Shown: positions 1-11,916, counted from the stretch's first letter. The stretch is 64,000 nt of DNA from Rouxiella silvae (GCF_002093625.1 NZ_MRWD01000004.1:48691-112690); one strand, 5' to 3'. Made by a program: numbers and translations. Notes: generated by a model not told the origin, from the letters alone.

Positions 1-1993
1 GTCCGTCTTTTTCTTCGCTGCTTAGGCTTTGGATATTTGACTGCGCCGCATTAATTGCGGCGGTCAGATTGGCCAGTCCGCCTTGATGATTGAACATGTC
101 GACTTTAATCTCGGCGACAAATTCCTGCTCGGTTTCCTGATCATCCCACTCAACGGCCATGAACTTCTCAGGCTCTTTTTGATAACCACGAATGTTTCGG
201 CAAGACTCGTGGTGAACCACAAGGCCTTTACCCGGACTAACGTGAGCAATAATCGGGTCACCCGGAATAGGACGACAGCATTTCGCAAAGGTGATCAGCA
301 CGCCATCTGCACCTTTAATCGGCAGATTACGTGAACCCGACGAGGCCATCGAAGACTGGTCACCCATCAGATTTTTAGCCACCACCAAGCTCATGGCATT
401 CCCTAAGCCGATTTCAGCCAGCAGGTCGTCCATGGCGGCAAGCTTCATGCGGTCGAGCTCTTTCTTGATATTTTCCGGCGGCAGGTCGGTAAGTTTACGC
501 CCGCTTCCCAGTGCATGATTTAACAGACGGCGACCAAGTGAGACAGAGTCGTCACGTTTGAGATTTTTCAGCATCTGACGAATTTTTGCCCGTGCTCTCG
601 AGCTGACCACAAAGTTTAACCATGCCGCATTCGGACGTGCGCCCGGCGCGGTGATTATCTCGATGGTCTGGCCGCTGGTCAGCGGCTGCGAAAGCGGGTA
701 AGGCTGGCGGTCAACGCGTGCACCGACGCAGGCATGGCCGATATCGGTATGCACGGCGTAGGCGAAGTCGACCGGCGTCGCGCCGGCAGGCAGCTCAACG
801 ATGCGGCCTTCCGGTGTAAAGACGTAGATTTCATCAGGGAAGAGGTCAGATTTAACGCTCTCGATGAATTCAAAGGAGTTACCGGCACTCTGCTGAAGCT
901 CGAGCAGGCTTTGCAGCCAGCGCTGAGCGCGAATTTGCGCCGTCGTGCCGTTGCTTTCGCCGTTCTCTTTATAAGCCCAGTGCGCCGCCACGCCCATCTC
1001 TGCCATCTGGTCCATATCTTCGGTACGGATCTGAACTTCAACCGGCACACCGTGTGGCCCGATTAATGACGTATGCAGAGACTGATAGCCGTTGGCTTTT
1101 GGTATGGCGATATAATCTTTGACCCTGCCCGGGCGAGGCTTGTAAAGGCTGTGCGCCTGACCGAGTACGCGGTAGCAGGTGTCCAACTCTTTAACGATGA
1201 CCCGAAAGGCGTAAATATCCATAATCGAATGGAAACGCTGCTCTTTCAGATGCATTTTGAGGTAAATCGAGTACAGGTGTTTTTCACGCCCGCTCACTCG
1301 GCACTGAATGCCGGCTTCGGTGAGGCGTCCCTCAATCTCGGAGAGGATTTTTTGGATCATCTCTTTACGATTACCGCGCGCGGCTTTCACCACTTCTTTG
1401 ATAACGCGATAACGATTGGGGTACAACGCCTCAAAACCCAGCTCTTCGAGCTCGGTTTTGAGGTGATGAATACCCAGCCTGTGCGCCAGAGGGCTATAAA
1501 TCTCTAGCGTTTCACGGGCAATGCGGCGACGTTTGTCTGGGCGAAGAGAGCCCAGCGTGCGCATATTATGAGTACGGTCAGCCAGTTTGATCAAAATGAC
1601 GCGGATGTCTTGCACCATCGCCATGATCATCTTGCGGAAGTTCTCCGCTTGAGCTTCTTTTTTGTCCTGGAATTTCAGCTTGTCGAGCTTTGAAACGCCC
1701 TCAACCAGTTCAGCAACGCTTTTACCAAACAACTGCTCCATGTCCTGGTAAGTTGCTGGCGTATCTTCGATGACGTCATGCAACAGCGCCGCCATCAACG
1801 TTTCATGGTCGAGTCTCATCTCAGCTAATATACAGGCCACAGCTACTGGGTGAGTGATATATGGCTCACCGCTCGAGCGTGTCTGACCCTCGTGCGCGTC
1901 CCGCGCGACGAGGTATGCCTGCACGAGGCGCTTGATCTGGTCCTCTGGCAGGTATTTTTGAATCAGCTGATTCAGGCTTTCAAAGATGTACAA
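1..1993 (-). CDS. spoT: SpoT, bifunctional (p)ppGpp synthase/hydrolase (3' end outside window)
   Basis: SpoT makes and degrades the alarmone (p)ppGpp in the cytoplasm. The reverse strand reads without interruption from a TTG start at 1993 to the window edge, about 664 of the roughly 702 residues usual for the family. The HD hydrolase motif is visible as His72-Asp73 in the context LLHDVIED, followed by the synthetase, TGS and part of the C-terminal regulatory region. The missing end is the last part of the ACT domain. The TTG start is chosen because the encoded LYIFESLNQ aligns with the N-terminus of E. coli SpoT and no ATG lies nearby. It begins 14 bases after the rpoZ stop, so the two are co-transcribed. 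Confidence 0.97.
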   Translation of the reverse strand, partial: MYIFESLNQLIQKYLPEDQIKRLVQAYLVARDAHEGQTRSSGEPYITHPVAVACILAEMRLDHETLMAALLHDVIEDTPATYQDMEQLFGKSVAELVEGVSKLDKLKFQDKKEAQAENFRKMIMAMVQDIRVILIKLADRTHNMRTLGSLRPDKRRRIARETLEIYSPLAHRLGIHHLKTELEELGFEALYPNRYRVIKEVVKAARGNRKEMIQKILSEIEGRLTEAGIQCRVSGREKHLYSIYLKMHLKEQRFHSIMDIYAFRVIVKELDTCYRVLGQAHSLYKPRPGRVKDYIAIPKANGYQSLHTSLIGPHGVPVEVQIRTEDMDQMAEMGVAAHWAYKENGESNGTTAQIRAQRWLQSLLELQQSAGNSFEFIESVKSDLFPDEIYVFTPEGRIVELPAGATPVDFAYAVHTDIGHACVGARVDRQPYPLSQPLTSGQTIEIITAPGARPNAAWLNFVVSSRARAKIRQMLKNLKRDDSVSLGRRLLNHALGSGRKLTDLPPENIKKELDRMKLAAMDDLLAEIGLGNAMSLVVAKNLMGDQSSMASSGSRNLPIKGADGVLITFAKCCRPIPGDPIIAHVSPGKGLVVHHESCRNIRGYQKEPEKFMAVEWDDQETEQEFVAEIKVDMFNHQGGLANLTAAINAAQSNIQSLSSEEKDG

Positions 1994-2007
1994 GATAGAC
2001 CCGCTAA

Positions 2008-2289
2008 TTAACTAGGACGACGGCCTTCGGCGATAGCAGTAACTGCTTGAATCTCGGTGGCTTCTTGCTCTTTTTGCTCCTGACGATCGCGCGCGTCGAG
2101 GATCTGATTGGTGATCAGGCCTTCTTCGATTTCACGCAGGGCAATAACGGTAAATTTGTCGTTCTCTTCAGCAACCAGTGGATCTTTACCACCAGATTGC
2201 AGCTGGCGTGCGCGGCGAGCAGCCACCAACACCAGGTCAAAACGGTTACCAATTTTTTCTACAGCGTCTTGAACAGTTACGCGTGCCAT
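2008..2289 (-). CDS. rpoZ: RNA polymerase omega subunit
   Basis: The omega subunit helps assemble RNA polymerase by chaperoning beta-prime and forms part of a ppGpp binding site. The protein has 93 residues (91 in E. coli), opens [20 protein letters not shown] and keeps the usual acidic, Gln/Glu-rich tail. It lies between gmk and spoT on the same strand, the standard gmk-rpoZ-spoT arrangement, which pairs a ppGpp-responsive RNAP subunit with the enzyme that sets ppGpp levels. Confidence 0.98.
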   Translation of the reverse strand: MARVTVQDAVEKIGNRFDLVLVAARRARQLQSGGKDPLVAEENDKFTVIALREIEEGLITNQILDARDRQEQKEQEATEIQAVTAIAEGRRPS

Positions 2290-2343
2290 ATATGTGCTAC
2301 TCCACTGGGGGACGAAAGACTGGGCATAATACTGAAAGTGTCT

Positions 2344-2967
2344 TCAGTCTGCCAATAGTTTGGTGATTAATCCGTCATGACGAAGCTTTTGACGGCTCAG
2401 ACGAAGACGTTCAGCGCGAATAATGGTTTTGAGATCCGATAAAGCCAAATCGAAATCATCATTCACAATTAAATAGTCGTACTCAGCGAAGTGAGTCATC
2501 TCGGCAACGGCCTGCGCCATGCGTTTGGCGATAACGTCTTCGCTGTCTTGACCACGGCCACGCAGGCGGCGATCGAGTTCATCTTTCGACGGAGGCAGCA
2601 CAAATATACTGCGTGCTTGGGGCATGCGCTGGCGAATTTGCTGCGCGCCCTGCCAGTCGATATCTAAAAACACATCAACGCCAGAAGCTAAAACTTGTTC
2701 AATGGCCTTGCGTGAGGTGCCGTAATAATTACCGAACACTTCGGCATGTTCTAAAAACGCATCCTTACCGATCATCTCGCAAAATTCGTCTTTAGAGACG
2801 AAAAAATAATGCTCTCCGTCTTTCTCACCAGGCCTTACCTGACGCGTGGTATGAGAAATCGAAACCTGCGTGTCGTATAACGGTTGAGTTTTCAGATAAG
2901 CCTGAATCAGACTTGATTTACCTGCTCCACTGGGTGCGGAGACAATATATAGCGTGCCTTGAACCAT
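2344..2967 (-). CDS. gmk: Guanylate kinase
   Basis: Guanylate kinase phosphorylates GMP to GDP with ATP. It has 207 residues, the family length. The P-loop APSGAGKSS (Lys17) is followed by the GMP-binding region [19 protein letters not shown] and the conserved DIDWQGAQQ. The gene is transcribed away from ligB across a 279-base divergent intergenic region and leads into rpoZ-spoT. Confidence 0.98.
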   Translation of the reverse strand: MVQGTLYIVSAPSGAGKSSLIQAYLKTQPLYDTQVSISHTTRQVRPGEKDGEHYFFVSKDEFCEMIGKDAFLEHAEVFGNYYGTSRKAIEQVLASGVDVFLDIDWQGAQQIRQRMPQARSIFVLPPSKDELDRRLRGRGQDSEDVIAKRMAQAVAEMTHFAEYDYLIVNDDFDLALSDLKTIIRAERLRLSRQKLRHDGLITKLLAD

Positions 2968-3222
2968 GTTGACGTTTCAGCTGATTGAGTTGATATGAAA
3001 ATACAGAAGAGTGATCTTCGGCACAGTATACACGTTCGCCGCTTTTGGTGCAGCGTTCCGACACATTTGAACGCAAGTAATCCGGATAAAACAGTTGAAA
3101 CTCGCTCTTTTGCGAGGCTTATTCCATTAAATCGCTGTAATTTTGTAAGATCCGTAAAAGTTTCCGCGACGTCTTGGAATAAAGAGTTTTGCCGCTGGCG
3201 AGATGCTTTGCATGCGCATTGA

Positions 3223-5597
<2,375 letters not shown>

Positions 5598-5636
5598 AAA
5601 ATTTCGCCAATCGAAGAACCATAGAGATTTACTCAC

Positions 5637-5937
5637 TATAGGGTAATAAGCTTTAGTTTGAGTATCGACTGAGTTTTCTTTTAATTTTATCTTCGGATTA
5701 CTTTATCTCATCCTATTGGCTTTAAAAGTCATTGAATGTCTATCTTGTAAATAATGACGCTAATATTTGCATTATTTTAAATAGGGCAAATCCCACGTTC
5801 ATTGTCGCTTCCAACCCCTTCGTTTTACTTTATTCTACAAATTAGCTATACCTTAAGAGTGACGAATGTGTATATTTATCACCTGTTAACTTAGGTTATC
5901 CCTACAGGTATTTTTTGCCCTGGCTCTGGAGAGCTTT
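5637..5937. promoter_or_regulatory. AT-rich divergent region yicG / TetR with inverted repeats
   Basis: This 300-base gap lies between divergent yicG and the TetR gene and is clearly richer in A and T than its flanks. Two inverted repeats stand out. AAATAATG (5749-5756) pairs with CATTATTT (5770-5777). A nested one follows just before the TetR gene: ACCTGT (5881-5886) with ACAGGT (5904-5909), enclosing TAAC-TTAG-GTTA. The latter is placed as an autoregulatory TetR operator would be; this is inference. No open reading frame was found in it. Confidence 0.4.
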
Positions 5938-6558
5938 ATGAAGCCCGAAACCCCGATTGCACTGCCACAGCGTGGTCCCGCGTTGCATGAGCGCCGCGAG
6001 CAGATAATCCGGGCCGCATTGGACCATTTCCGGCACTATGGATATTCAAAAACGTCTGTGGCCGATTTGGCAAAGGCCATCGGTGTTTCAAGCGCCTACG
6101 TTTACAAGTTTTTCGAATCTAAACAGGCAATTGGTGAAGCGGTTTGCACTCATTCGCTGGGTCAGATTGACGACGCACTGCGAGAAATAGCACAGAGCGA
6201 GAACAGCGCTTCCGATCGTTTGAAAGAGCTCTTTGCATCACTGTTAAGTAAAAGTCTGGCGCTATTTTTTGAGGAAAGAAAGCTGCACGACATTGCTGCC
6301 GTAGCCGCTGCAAATCATTGGAATTCGGCGAAAAACCACCGGGCTGCGCTGTACAGTATTCTTAAGCACGTCATTAATGAGGGGCGCGAGTCAGGCGAAT
6401 TTGAGTCCGAAACGCCACTCGATGAAGTTTGTATGGCCATCGCCAGTGTGATGACCCCTTTTTCGCACCCGCTGATGCTTGAGGAGAAAACACCCGAGCA
6501 GCTTGAAGAGCGCGTGTTGGTTATCACGAATTTAGTTTTACGCAGTCTGGTGAAATAA
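5938..6558 (+). CDS. TetR/AcrR family transcriptional regulator
   Basis: This is a 206-residue one-component repressor-type regulator. The TetR helix-turn-helix covers about residues 19-66 (AALDHFRHYGYSKTSVADLA, then IGVSSAYVYKFFESKQ), and the rest is a helical ligand-binding domain whose ligand cannot be read from sequence. It is followed after 66 bases, on the same strand, by a FabF-type ketoacyl synthase, so it may control that gene. An inverted repeat upstream (5881-5909) and one between the two genes (AGATG 6573-6577, CATCT 6587-6591) are candidate operators. E. coli K-12 has no counterpart at this position. Confidence 0.85.
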   Translation: MKPETPIALPQRGPALHERREQIIRAALDHFRHYGYSKTSVADLAKAIGVSSAYVYKFFESKQAIGEAVCTHSLGQIDDALREIAQSENSASDRLKELFASLLSKSLALFFEERKLHDIAAVAAANHWNSAKNHRAALYSILKHVINEGRESGEFESETPLDEVCMAIASVMTPFSHPLMLEEKTPEQLEERVLVITNLVLRSLVK

Positions 6559-6624
6559 CCGGGCTGCCAAAAAGATGAATTTTTCACATCTCAATTTTAC
6601 GGATTGATCCGCAGAGGAATATTT

Positions 6625-7899
6625 ATGACTCATCGTCGTGTAGTAATTACTGGCATGGGGGCGGTGAGCCCGCTCGGTTGTGATATCGAAACCATTTGGA
6701 AACGCCTCTTGGCCGGTCAGTCCGGTATTCGCGTTCTTCCTGACGAAATCGTTGAGACCCTGACCGTTAAAATCGGTGGCCAGGTACTCAGCGTTGAGCA
6801 GGATGCCGAATCAGGTTTTGATGCAGACCAGCACGTTTTGCCGAAAGATCAGAAGAAGATGGACCGTTTCATCCTCTTCGCAATGGCAGCGGCCGATAAG
6901 GCGATTGCACAGTCTGGATGGCACGCCGAAACTGCCGAGCAGCAGGAACGTTCTGCAACCGTGATTGGCTCAGGTATCGGCGGTTTTCCAGCGATCGCCA
7001 ACGCCGTACGCATCAACGACACTCGCGGTCCTAAGCGTTTGTCTCCGTTCACTATTCCTTCATTCCTGGTCAATCTGGCTGCCGGGCAAGTTTCAATTAA
7101 GCATGAGTTTAAAGGCCCAATTGGCGCTCCGGTTACCGCCTGTGCCGCTGGCGTTCAGGCAATTGGTGATGCAGTTCGTTTGATTCGTAACGACGAAGCA
7201 GACGTTGCGCTGTGCGGCGGTGCTGAAGCCACCATTGATACCGTAACTCTCGGCAGCTTTGCCGCAGCCAAGGCAATGTCTACCGGTCATGAAGATCATC
7301 CTGAGCAGGCTTCACGTCCTTTCGACAGCGCACGCGATGGTTTTGTGATGGGTGAAGGCGCCGGTATGCTGGTGATTGAAGAGTTGGAACACGCCTTGGC
7401 GCGCGGCGCAACCCCGCTGGCCGAGATTGTGGGCTACGGCACCAGTGGTGATGCTTACCATATGACATCCGGTGCAGAAGATGGTAACGGCGCAGGACGT
7501 GCAATGAAAATCGCTTTGCGTCAGGGTGGCATTAAACCAGAGCAGGTTGAACATTTGAACGCACACGCCACCTCAACACCGGTGGGTGATTTGGGCGAAA
7601 TTAACGCCATCAAAACCCTGTTTGGCACTGACGGCAAACTGGCTATTACTTCCACCAAGTCAGCAACCGGACACCTCTTGGGTGCAGCCGGTGGTTTGGA
7701 AACTATCTTTACCGTTCTGGCCGTGCGTGACCAAATCGTGCCGCCTACGCTGAACCTTGACAACAAAGACCCTGCCGCCGAAGGATTAAACATCGTCGGT
7801 AACAAAGCGCAGCCGCATGCGATCAATTATGCCTTGTCTAACGGCTTTGGTTTCGGCGGCGTTAACGCCTGCGTATTGCTGAAACGCTGGGAAGCTTAA
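6625..7899 (+). CDS. Beta-ketoacyl-ACP synthase II-type (FabF-like) enzyme, extra copy
   Basis: The protein is a thiolase-fold condensing enzyme of 424 residues, slightly longer than the 413 of E. coli FabF. The Cys-His-His catalytic set is complete: Cys173 in TACAAG, His314 in NAHATSTPVGD and His350 in SATGHLLGAAGG. The GFGFGG loop near the C-terminus is present. The start at 6625 is preceded by a strong AGAGGA site; an upstream in-frame TTG at 6604 is less likely. The gene stands alone behind a TetR regulator, away from the fab cluster (plsX-fabHDG-acpP-fabF) where the housekeeping FabF normally lies. The phrasing DSARDGFVMGEGAG resembles FabF of other proteobacteria. Its substrate is unknown. 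Confidence 0.88.
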   Translation: MTHRRVVITGMGAVSPLGCDIETIWKRLLAGQSGIRVLPDEIVETLTVKIGGQVLSVEQDAESGFDADQHVLPKDQKKMDRFILFAMAAADKAIAQSGWHAETAEQQERSATVIGSGIGGFPAIANAVRINDTRGPKRLSPFTIPSFLVNLAAGQVSIKHEFKGPIGAPVTACAAGVQAIGDAVRLIRNDEADVALCGGAEATIDTVTLGSFAAAKAMSTGHEDHPEQASRPFDSARDGFVMGEGAGMLVIEELEHALARGATPLAEIVGYGTSGDAYHMTSGAEDGNGAGRAMKIALRQGGIKPEQVEHLNAHATSTPVGDLGEINAIKTLFGTDGKLAITSTKSATGHLLGAAGGLETIFTVLAVRDQIVPPTLNLDNKDPAAEGLNIVGNKAQPHAINYALSNGFGFGGVNACVLLKRWEA

Positions 7900-7920
7900 G
7901 TTTTAGCTTGCTTGATGATA

Positions 7921-7944
7921 AAGCCCGTTAATTCGGGCTTTTTT
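7921..7944 (+). terminator. Rho-independent terminator after the FabF-like gene
   Basis: The stem AAGCCCG/CGGGCTT with a short TTAATT loop is followed by seven T residues, 21 bases after the stop codon. Confidence 0.9.
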
Positions 7945-7954
7945 TATTGCGGGC

Positions 7955-8335
7955 TTAGAGTCCGTCTGGGCGAGGGATTTCGTAATACTGGCCAGAAGGA
8001 TCGCGCTTGTAGTAATGACCGTTGCTGACGTAGAAACGCTCACCGTGAAAATCTAGCGGCGCCAGGTCAGGTGGTGCGGATTCATAGTCTTCTTCAGATT
8101 CTGGCGGCGGAGGCGGCGCATCATCCTGCGGTGGCGCGTCGACTTCTACATAATCATCGCCCTGTTTTTGGTAGTAATTGCCGTTTAACGCCCAGTAGGT
8201 CAAACCACCAATCACCACGGCAACAGCGGCATCAGGCAAAATATTGAATCCCGGCCCCCCGTGGCCACCGTGCGCCATCGCTAACGTCGGTGAGAGCAGG
8301 CTCAAGGTTAATAGTGATGCAGCAAGCTTCTTCAT
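7955..8335 (-). CDS. Small secreted protein with Tyr-Tyr-rich C-terminal repeats (DUF6515-like)
   Basis: This protein of 126 residues has a clear signal peptide (MKKLAASLLTLSLLSPTLAMA) followed by HGGHGG. A short hydrophobic stretch, AAVAVVIGGLTYWAL, could be a membrane segment. Then come NGNYYQKQGDDYVEV, an acidic proline run (DDAPPPPPESEED) and a second unit, NGHYYKRDPSGQYYEI. The two Y-Y motifs resemble the repeats of DUF6515-type envelope proteins, but the family call is tentative and no function is known. The start is set by AAGGGGA about 6 bases upstream; an earlier in-frame start at 8356 lacks support. Confidence 0.7.
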   Translation of the reverse strand: MKKLAASLLTLSLLSPTLAMAHGGHGGPGFNILPDAAVAVVIGGLTYWALNGNYYQKQGDDYVEVDAPPQDDAPPPPPESEEDYESAPPDLAPLDFHGERFYVSNGHYYKRDPSGQYYEIPRPDGL

Positions 8336-8531
8336 TTCATTCCCCTTGGGGGTCAAACTTCAGACAGATCCAAACTTCTTCCGAGTGATATAAGGTGTAA
8401 AACCTGTTGCGTCAATCGCGTTAAGGCAATTTACACAGACGGTTACAACTGTCTACGCGATCCTCACAGGGTGAAGAGAGAATGAGAGAAGTTAACGGAA
8501 AATAAAGTAATCATGACCAAGCTCATGCTGT

Positions 8532-8554
8532 AAAAAAGCCCGCAAAAGCGGGCT
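8532..8554 (-). terminator. Rho-independent terminator of yicC
   Basis: On the minus strand, AAGCCCGC-TTTT-GCGGGCTT is followed by a run of T, 26 bases after the yicC stop codon. Confidence 0.85.
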
Positions 8555-8579
8555 TCAACGTTCAAGCGGTAATTAAGAT

Positions 8580-9443
8580 TTATTCGATATTCTGAATTTG
8601 CTCGCGCATCTGCTCGATAAGCACTTTCAGCTCGATGGCGGAGGTTGTCACATCGGAGTTGATGGATTTCGACGCCAGCGTGTTGGACTCACGGTTAAAC
8701 TCTTGCATCATGAAGTCCAGACGGCGGCCGACGGCTTCCTCTTTCTTGAGGATTTTATGCGTTTCTTTAACGTGTGCGTCAAGGCGGTCCAATTCTTCGG
8801 CGACGTCTACGCGCTGCGCCATCAGCACCAGCTCTTGTTCCAAACGGGTATTTTCAAGCTGAACCTGTGCATCTTCGAGCTTGCTGACCAGTCGTTCGCG
8901 CTGCCACAGCAAAACGTTGGGCATCTGGGCACGAACCTTAATCACTTCAGCGCTGACGCCGTCGAGTCGTTGTTCAATAAGCGTTTTCAGTGAAGCGCCT
9001 TCGCTTTCGCGGGCCAGAATGAAATCATCCAGCGCGCCGTCGAGTGCAACCAGCAATTCGTTGCTGATGGCGTCCAGGTCTTGCTCCTCGGCAACCATCA
9101 CGCCCGGCCAGCGCAGCACGTCGAGCGGGTTGATTTCCCCTTCGTCACTTTGCATTTTGACCCACTGTGCCGCTTCGACCAGCTGTTTAGCCAGCTTTTC
9201 GTTGAGCTGCAGAGTGCCTTGCGCGCTAGGGTCGAGATCGAAGCGCAGGTTGCATTCAACCTTGCCGCGGGTCAGTCGAGCGCGTACGCGTTCACGGATA
9301 ACCGGCTCCAGACTGCGAAACTGCTCGGGCAGACGGATGTAGGTTTCAAGATAACGTTGGTTAACGGAGCGAAGTTCCCACGCTGCGCTGCCCCAGCTTC
9401 CCTTGATTTCACGTCGGGCATAAGCGGTCATACTACGAATCAT
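8580..9443 (-). CDS. yicC: YicC family endoribonuclease
   Basis: The protein has 287 residues, identical in length to E. coli YicC, and opens MIRSMTAYARREIKGSWG. The C-terminal DUF1732 block is intact (RLDFMMQEFNRESNTLASKS...ELKVLIEQMREQIQNIE). YicC proteins are Mn-dependent endoribonucleases that affect RNA turnover and late stationary-phase survival. The gene is divergent from rph with 127 bases between the starts, as in E. coli. Confidence 0.95.
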   Translation of the reverse strand: MIRSMTAYARREIKGSWGSAAWELRSVNQRYLETYIRLPEQFRSLEPVIRERVRARLTRGKVECNLRFDLDPSAQGTLQLNEKLAKQLVEAAQWVKMQSDEGEINPLDVLRWPGVMVAEEQDLDAISNELLVALDGALDDFILARESEGASLKTLIEQRLDGVSAEVIKVRAQMPNVLLWQRERLVSKLEDAQVQLENTRLEQELVLMAQRVDVAEELDRLDAHVKETHKILKKEEAVGRRLDFMMQEFNRESNTLASKSINSDVTTSAIELKVLIEQMREQIQNIE

Positions 9444-9570
9444 GTCTGTCTACCTGTTAATGTAAAGATGTAAGGATTATAGCCTCGCTGAACCCGTCAT
9501 GATAGGCATTACCTCACGAAGCCCGTATAATGCGCAGCCAACTATGATTTGCGAGCCGGAGAACAACCCC

Positions 9571-10287
9571 ATGCGTCCAGCAGGCCGAAATGCACAACAA
9601 GTGCGCCCACTTACCCTGACCAGAAACTACACAAAACACGCTGAAGGTTCTGTTTTGGTTGAATTTGGTGACACGAAAGTCCTTTGCACCGCCACTGTTG
9701 AAGAAGGGGTTCCTCGCTTTCTGAAAGGTCAGGGACAAGGATGGATCACGGCTGAATACGGTATGTTGCCACGTTCTACCCACAGCCGTAACCCGCGTGA
9801 AGCGGCAAAAGGCAAGCAGGGTGGCCGTACTTTAGAAATCCAGCGTCTGATTGCTCGTTCACTGCGCGCCGCCGTTGATCTCAAAAAGCTGGGTGAATTT
9901 ACCATCACTCTTGACTGCGACGTGCTGCAAGCAGACGGCGGTACGCGTACAGCATCAATCTCTGGTGCCTGCGTTGCGCTGGCCGATGCCTTAAACGCGC
10001 TGGTTGCAGCGGGTAAACTGAAAGCCAACCCAATGAAAGGCCTGGTCGCTGCCGTGTCCGTCGGCATCGTCAAGGGCGAAGCGTTGTGTGACCTCGAATA
10101 CGTTGAGGACTCCGCTGCTGAAACCGATATGAACGTCGTGATGATGGAAGACGGCAGAATGATCGAAGTTCAGGGCACCGCGGAAGGAGAGCCTTTCAGC
10201 CACGAAGAGTTGCTGAGTTTGTTGGCCCTCGCTCGAGGGGGAATCGAGACTATCTTCGAGGCGCAAAAAGCGGTTCTGGCAGAATAA
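9571..10287 (+). CDS. rph: Ribonuclease PH, intact
   Basis: RNase PH is a phosphorolytic 3'-5' exoribonuclease that trims tRNA 3' ends. The full 238 residues are present, with the conserved blocks [33 protein letters not shown] and an undisrupted C-terminus EAQKAVLAE. The frameshift that inactivates rph in E. coli K-12, and reduces pyrE expression there, is absent. The chosen ATG encodes MRPAGRN as in homologs; the frame is open upstream to 9499. pyrE follows after an attenuator. Confidence 0.97.
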   Translation: MRPAGRNAQQVRPLTLTRNYTKHAEGSVLVEFGDTKVLCTATVEEGVPRFLKGQGQGWITAEYGMLPRSTHSRNPREAAKGKQGGRTLEIQRLIARSLRAAVDLKKLGEFTITLDCDVLQADGGTRTASISGACVALADALNALVAAGKLKANPMKGLVAAVSVGIVKGEALCDLEYVEDSAAETDMNVVMMEDGRMIEVQGTAEGEPFSHEELLSLLALARGGIETIFEAQKAVLAE

Positions 10288-10293
10288 TTATTT

Positions 10294-10319
10294 AAGGCGG
10301 CTAATTTAGTCGCCTTTTT
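10294..10319 (+). terminator. rph-pyrE attenuator
   Basis: AAGGCGGCTA (10294-10303) pairs with TAGTCGCCTT (10307-10316) around a 3-base loop, with one G-U pair, and is followed by T residues. In E. coli the same element attenuates pyrE: translation of the end of rph coupled to UTP-limited RNA polymerase pausing decides read-through. The spacing from the rph stop codon (6 bases) fits that mechanism. Confidence 0.85.
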
Positions 10320-10374
10320 CATATATGGCTCTCGGGCCAGCGAGTAGAAAATAAAAGACGAGGAAAAAGCATCC

Positions 10375-11016
10375 ATGAAAGCCTATCAGCGCCAGTTTAT
10401 TGAGTTTGCATTGAACAAGCAGGTTTTGAAATTCGGCGAATTTACCCTGAAATCCGGCCGCATCAGCCCCTACTTTTTTAATGCAGGCCTGTTTAACACC
10501 GGTCGTGATTTAGCCTTGCTGGGACGCTTTTACGCAGAAGCCCTGATAGATTCAGGCATCGATTTTGACTTGGTGTTTGGCCCAGCCTATAAAGGTATCC
10601 CGATTGCTACCACCACCGTGGTGGCGCTGGCCGAACAGCACGAGCGCGACGTGCCTTACTGCTTCAACCGTAAAGAAGCCAAGGATCACGGCGAGGGTGG
10701 CACATTAGTTGGCAGCCCATTGCAGGGCAAAGTGATGCTGGTGGATGACGTAATCACCGCCGGGACAGCCATTCGTGAATCTATGGAAATCATCAACGCG
10801 AATAATGCGTCATTGGCCGGCGTGCTGATTTCTCTTGACCGCCAGGAGCGTGGCCGTGCCGATATCTCTGCCATTCAAGAAGTTGAGCGCGACTATCACT
10901 GTAAGGTGATTTCTATTATTACGCTTGCCGACCTGATTGATTATCTGGAAGAGAAAACCGAGATGGCCGATCATCTGGCCGCCGTTCGCGGATATCGTCA
11001 GCAGTACGGTATTTAA
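10375..11016 (+). CDS. pyrE: Orotate phosphoribosyltransferase
   Basis: PyrE joins orotate and PRPP to give OMP in pyrimidine biosynthesis. It has 213 residues, the family length, with the PRPP-binding motif [13 protein letters not shown] and the substrate loop [13 protein letters not shown]. It is the second gene of the rph-pyrE operon and is controlled by the upstream attenuator. Confidence 0.98.
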   Translation: MKAYQRQFIEFALNKQVLKFGEFTLKSGRISPYFFNAGLFNTGRDLALLGRFYAEALIDSGIDFDLVFGPAYKGIPIATTTVVALAEQHERDVPYCFNRKEAKDHGEGGTLVGSPLQGKVMLVDDVITAGTAIRESMEIINANNASLAGVLISLDRQERGRADISAIQEVERDYHCKVISIITLADLIDYLEEKTEMADHLAAVRGYRQQYGI

Positions 11017-11036
11017 GATGTTCTGACCGGAAAAGG

Positions 11037-11060
11037 AAAAGGGCCCATGGCCCTTTTTTG
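11037..11060. terminator. Bidirectional terminator pyrE / slmA
   Basis: AAAAGGGCC-CAT-GGCCCTTTT with T-runs on both strands lies between the convergent pyrE and slmA genes. Confidence 0.88.
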
Positions 11061-11085
11061 CTTTTTTGATATGCTAGATTAGCGG

Positions 11086-11682
11086 TTACTGAAGCTGAGC
11101 TGCAATCAGCGGCCAGCGCGTATCGAAATCTTGCGTCGGGCGATATTTAAATTCTGAACGAACAAAACGGGACAGCAGTCCTTCACAAATTGCCAATAGC
11201 TGGCTGGCCAGCAGCGTTTCATCAGTATTGAAACCGCTTCCTTCACGCATCTTCTTTTCGCGCAGCACCTGCCGAAGCTGAACCTCAATACGCTCAAACA
11301 GTTGGTTAATACGACCCTGTAAACGGTCTTGTTCAAACATTAACGCGTGTCCGGTCATAATGCGGGTCAGTCCCGGATTACGTTCTGCAAAACCAAGAAT
11401 CAGCAGCAGAATGAGACGAAGCCTATTCAGCGTATCTTTCTCATCCTGCAGGATGAGATTAATTCGAGTAATCAGGCTGTCCTCAATAAACTCGATAAGA
11501 CTGTCGAACATTCGCGTTTTGCTAGGAAAATGACGGTAAAGCGCAGCCTCGGATACTCCGACATTGGCGGCAAGTTTTGCCGTAGTAATACGCTGGCTGC
11601 CATCGCTAGACTGAAGCATTTGCGCCAATGCCTGCAAAATCTCCTCGCGCCGGTTCCTTTTAGTATTTTCTTTTTCTGCCAT
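11086..11682 (-). CDS. slmA: Nucleoid occlusion factor SlmA
   Basis: SlmA is a TetR-fold DNA-binding protein that blocks FtsZ ring assembly over the nucleoid. The chosen ATG gives 198 residues, the E. coli length, starting [20 protein letters not shown]. The helix-turn-helix is [20 protein letters not shown]. The open frame continues upstream to 11748 but that part is not homologous. It is convergent with pyrE. I did not find an obvious SlmA binding site in this window. Confidence 0.96.
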   Translation of the reverse strand: MAEKENTKRNRREEILQALAQMLQSSDGSQRITTAKLAANVGVSEAALYRHFPSKTRMFDSLIEFIEDSLITRINLILQDEKDTLNRLRLILLLILGFAERNPGLTRIMTGHALMFEQDRLQGRINQLFERIEVQLRQVLREKKMREGSGFNTDETLLASQLLAICEGLLSRFVRSEFKYRPTQDFDTRWPLIAAQLQ

Positions 11683-11869
11683 GTCTGAATAGACCCTTGC
11701 TAAAAAACGGCTTAAAAATATAAAAAAACCGCACAATTGCCGCTTCAACCATCAGATTTTGCGGCTTATCGACCTTTGGCTTTCAATCAGACACGGGCAG
11801 TGAGCCCGGCGGGTTAAAAGCGGTAGGGTATCAGTAAAGTTTTATTGTATCGGTTTGATATAAATAAGG

Positions 11870-11914
11870 ATCTGTTCAATATCCTGCGGCCCTGCACCGC
11901 GATGTTGAACAGAT
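11870..11914 (-). terminator. Long hairpin directly after dut
   Basis: ATCTGTTCAA (11870-11879) pairs perfectly with TTGAACAGAT (11905-11914), and GCGG/CCGC nests inside. It starts 3 bases beyond the dut stop codon on the minus strand and is followed there by a loose T-rich stretch. It is probably the dut terminator or an mRNA 3'-end stabiliser. Confidence 0.6.
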
Positions 11915-11916
11915 TC

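Noticed and set aside
734..1507. Open frames of 110 and 144 codons on the plus strand
   Set aside because: They lie fully antisense to spoT, have no ribosome binding site or recognisable domain, and follow from the codon bias of the real gene.
5881..5915. ACCTGT...ACAGGT followed by ATTTTTT as an attenuator of the TetR gene
   Set aside because: A 6-bp stem with a 17-base loop is weak for termination; an operator reading is at least as likely, so it was kept only as a candidate inverted repeat.
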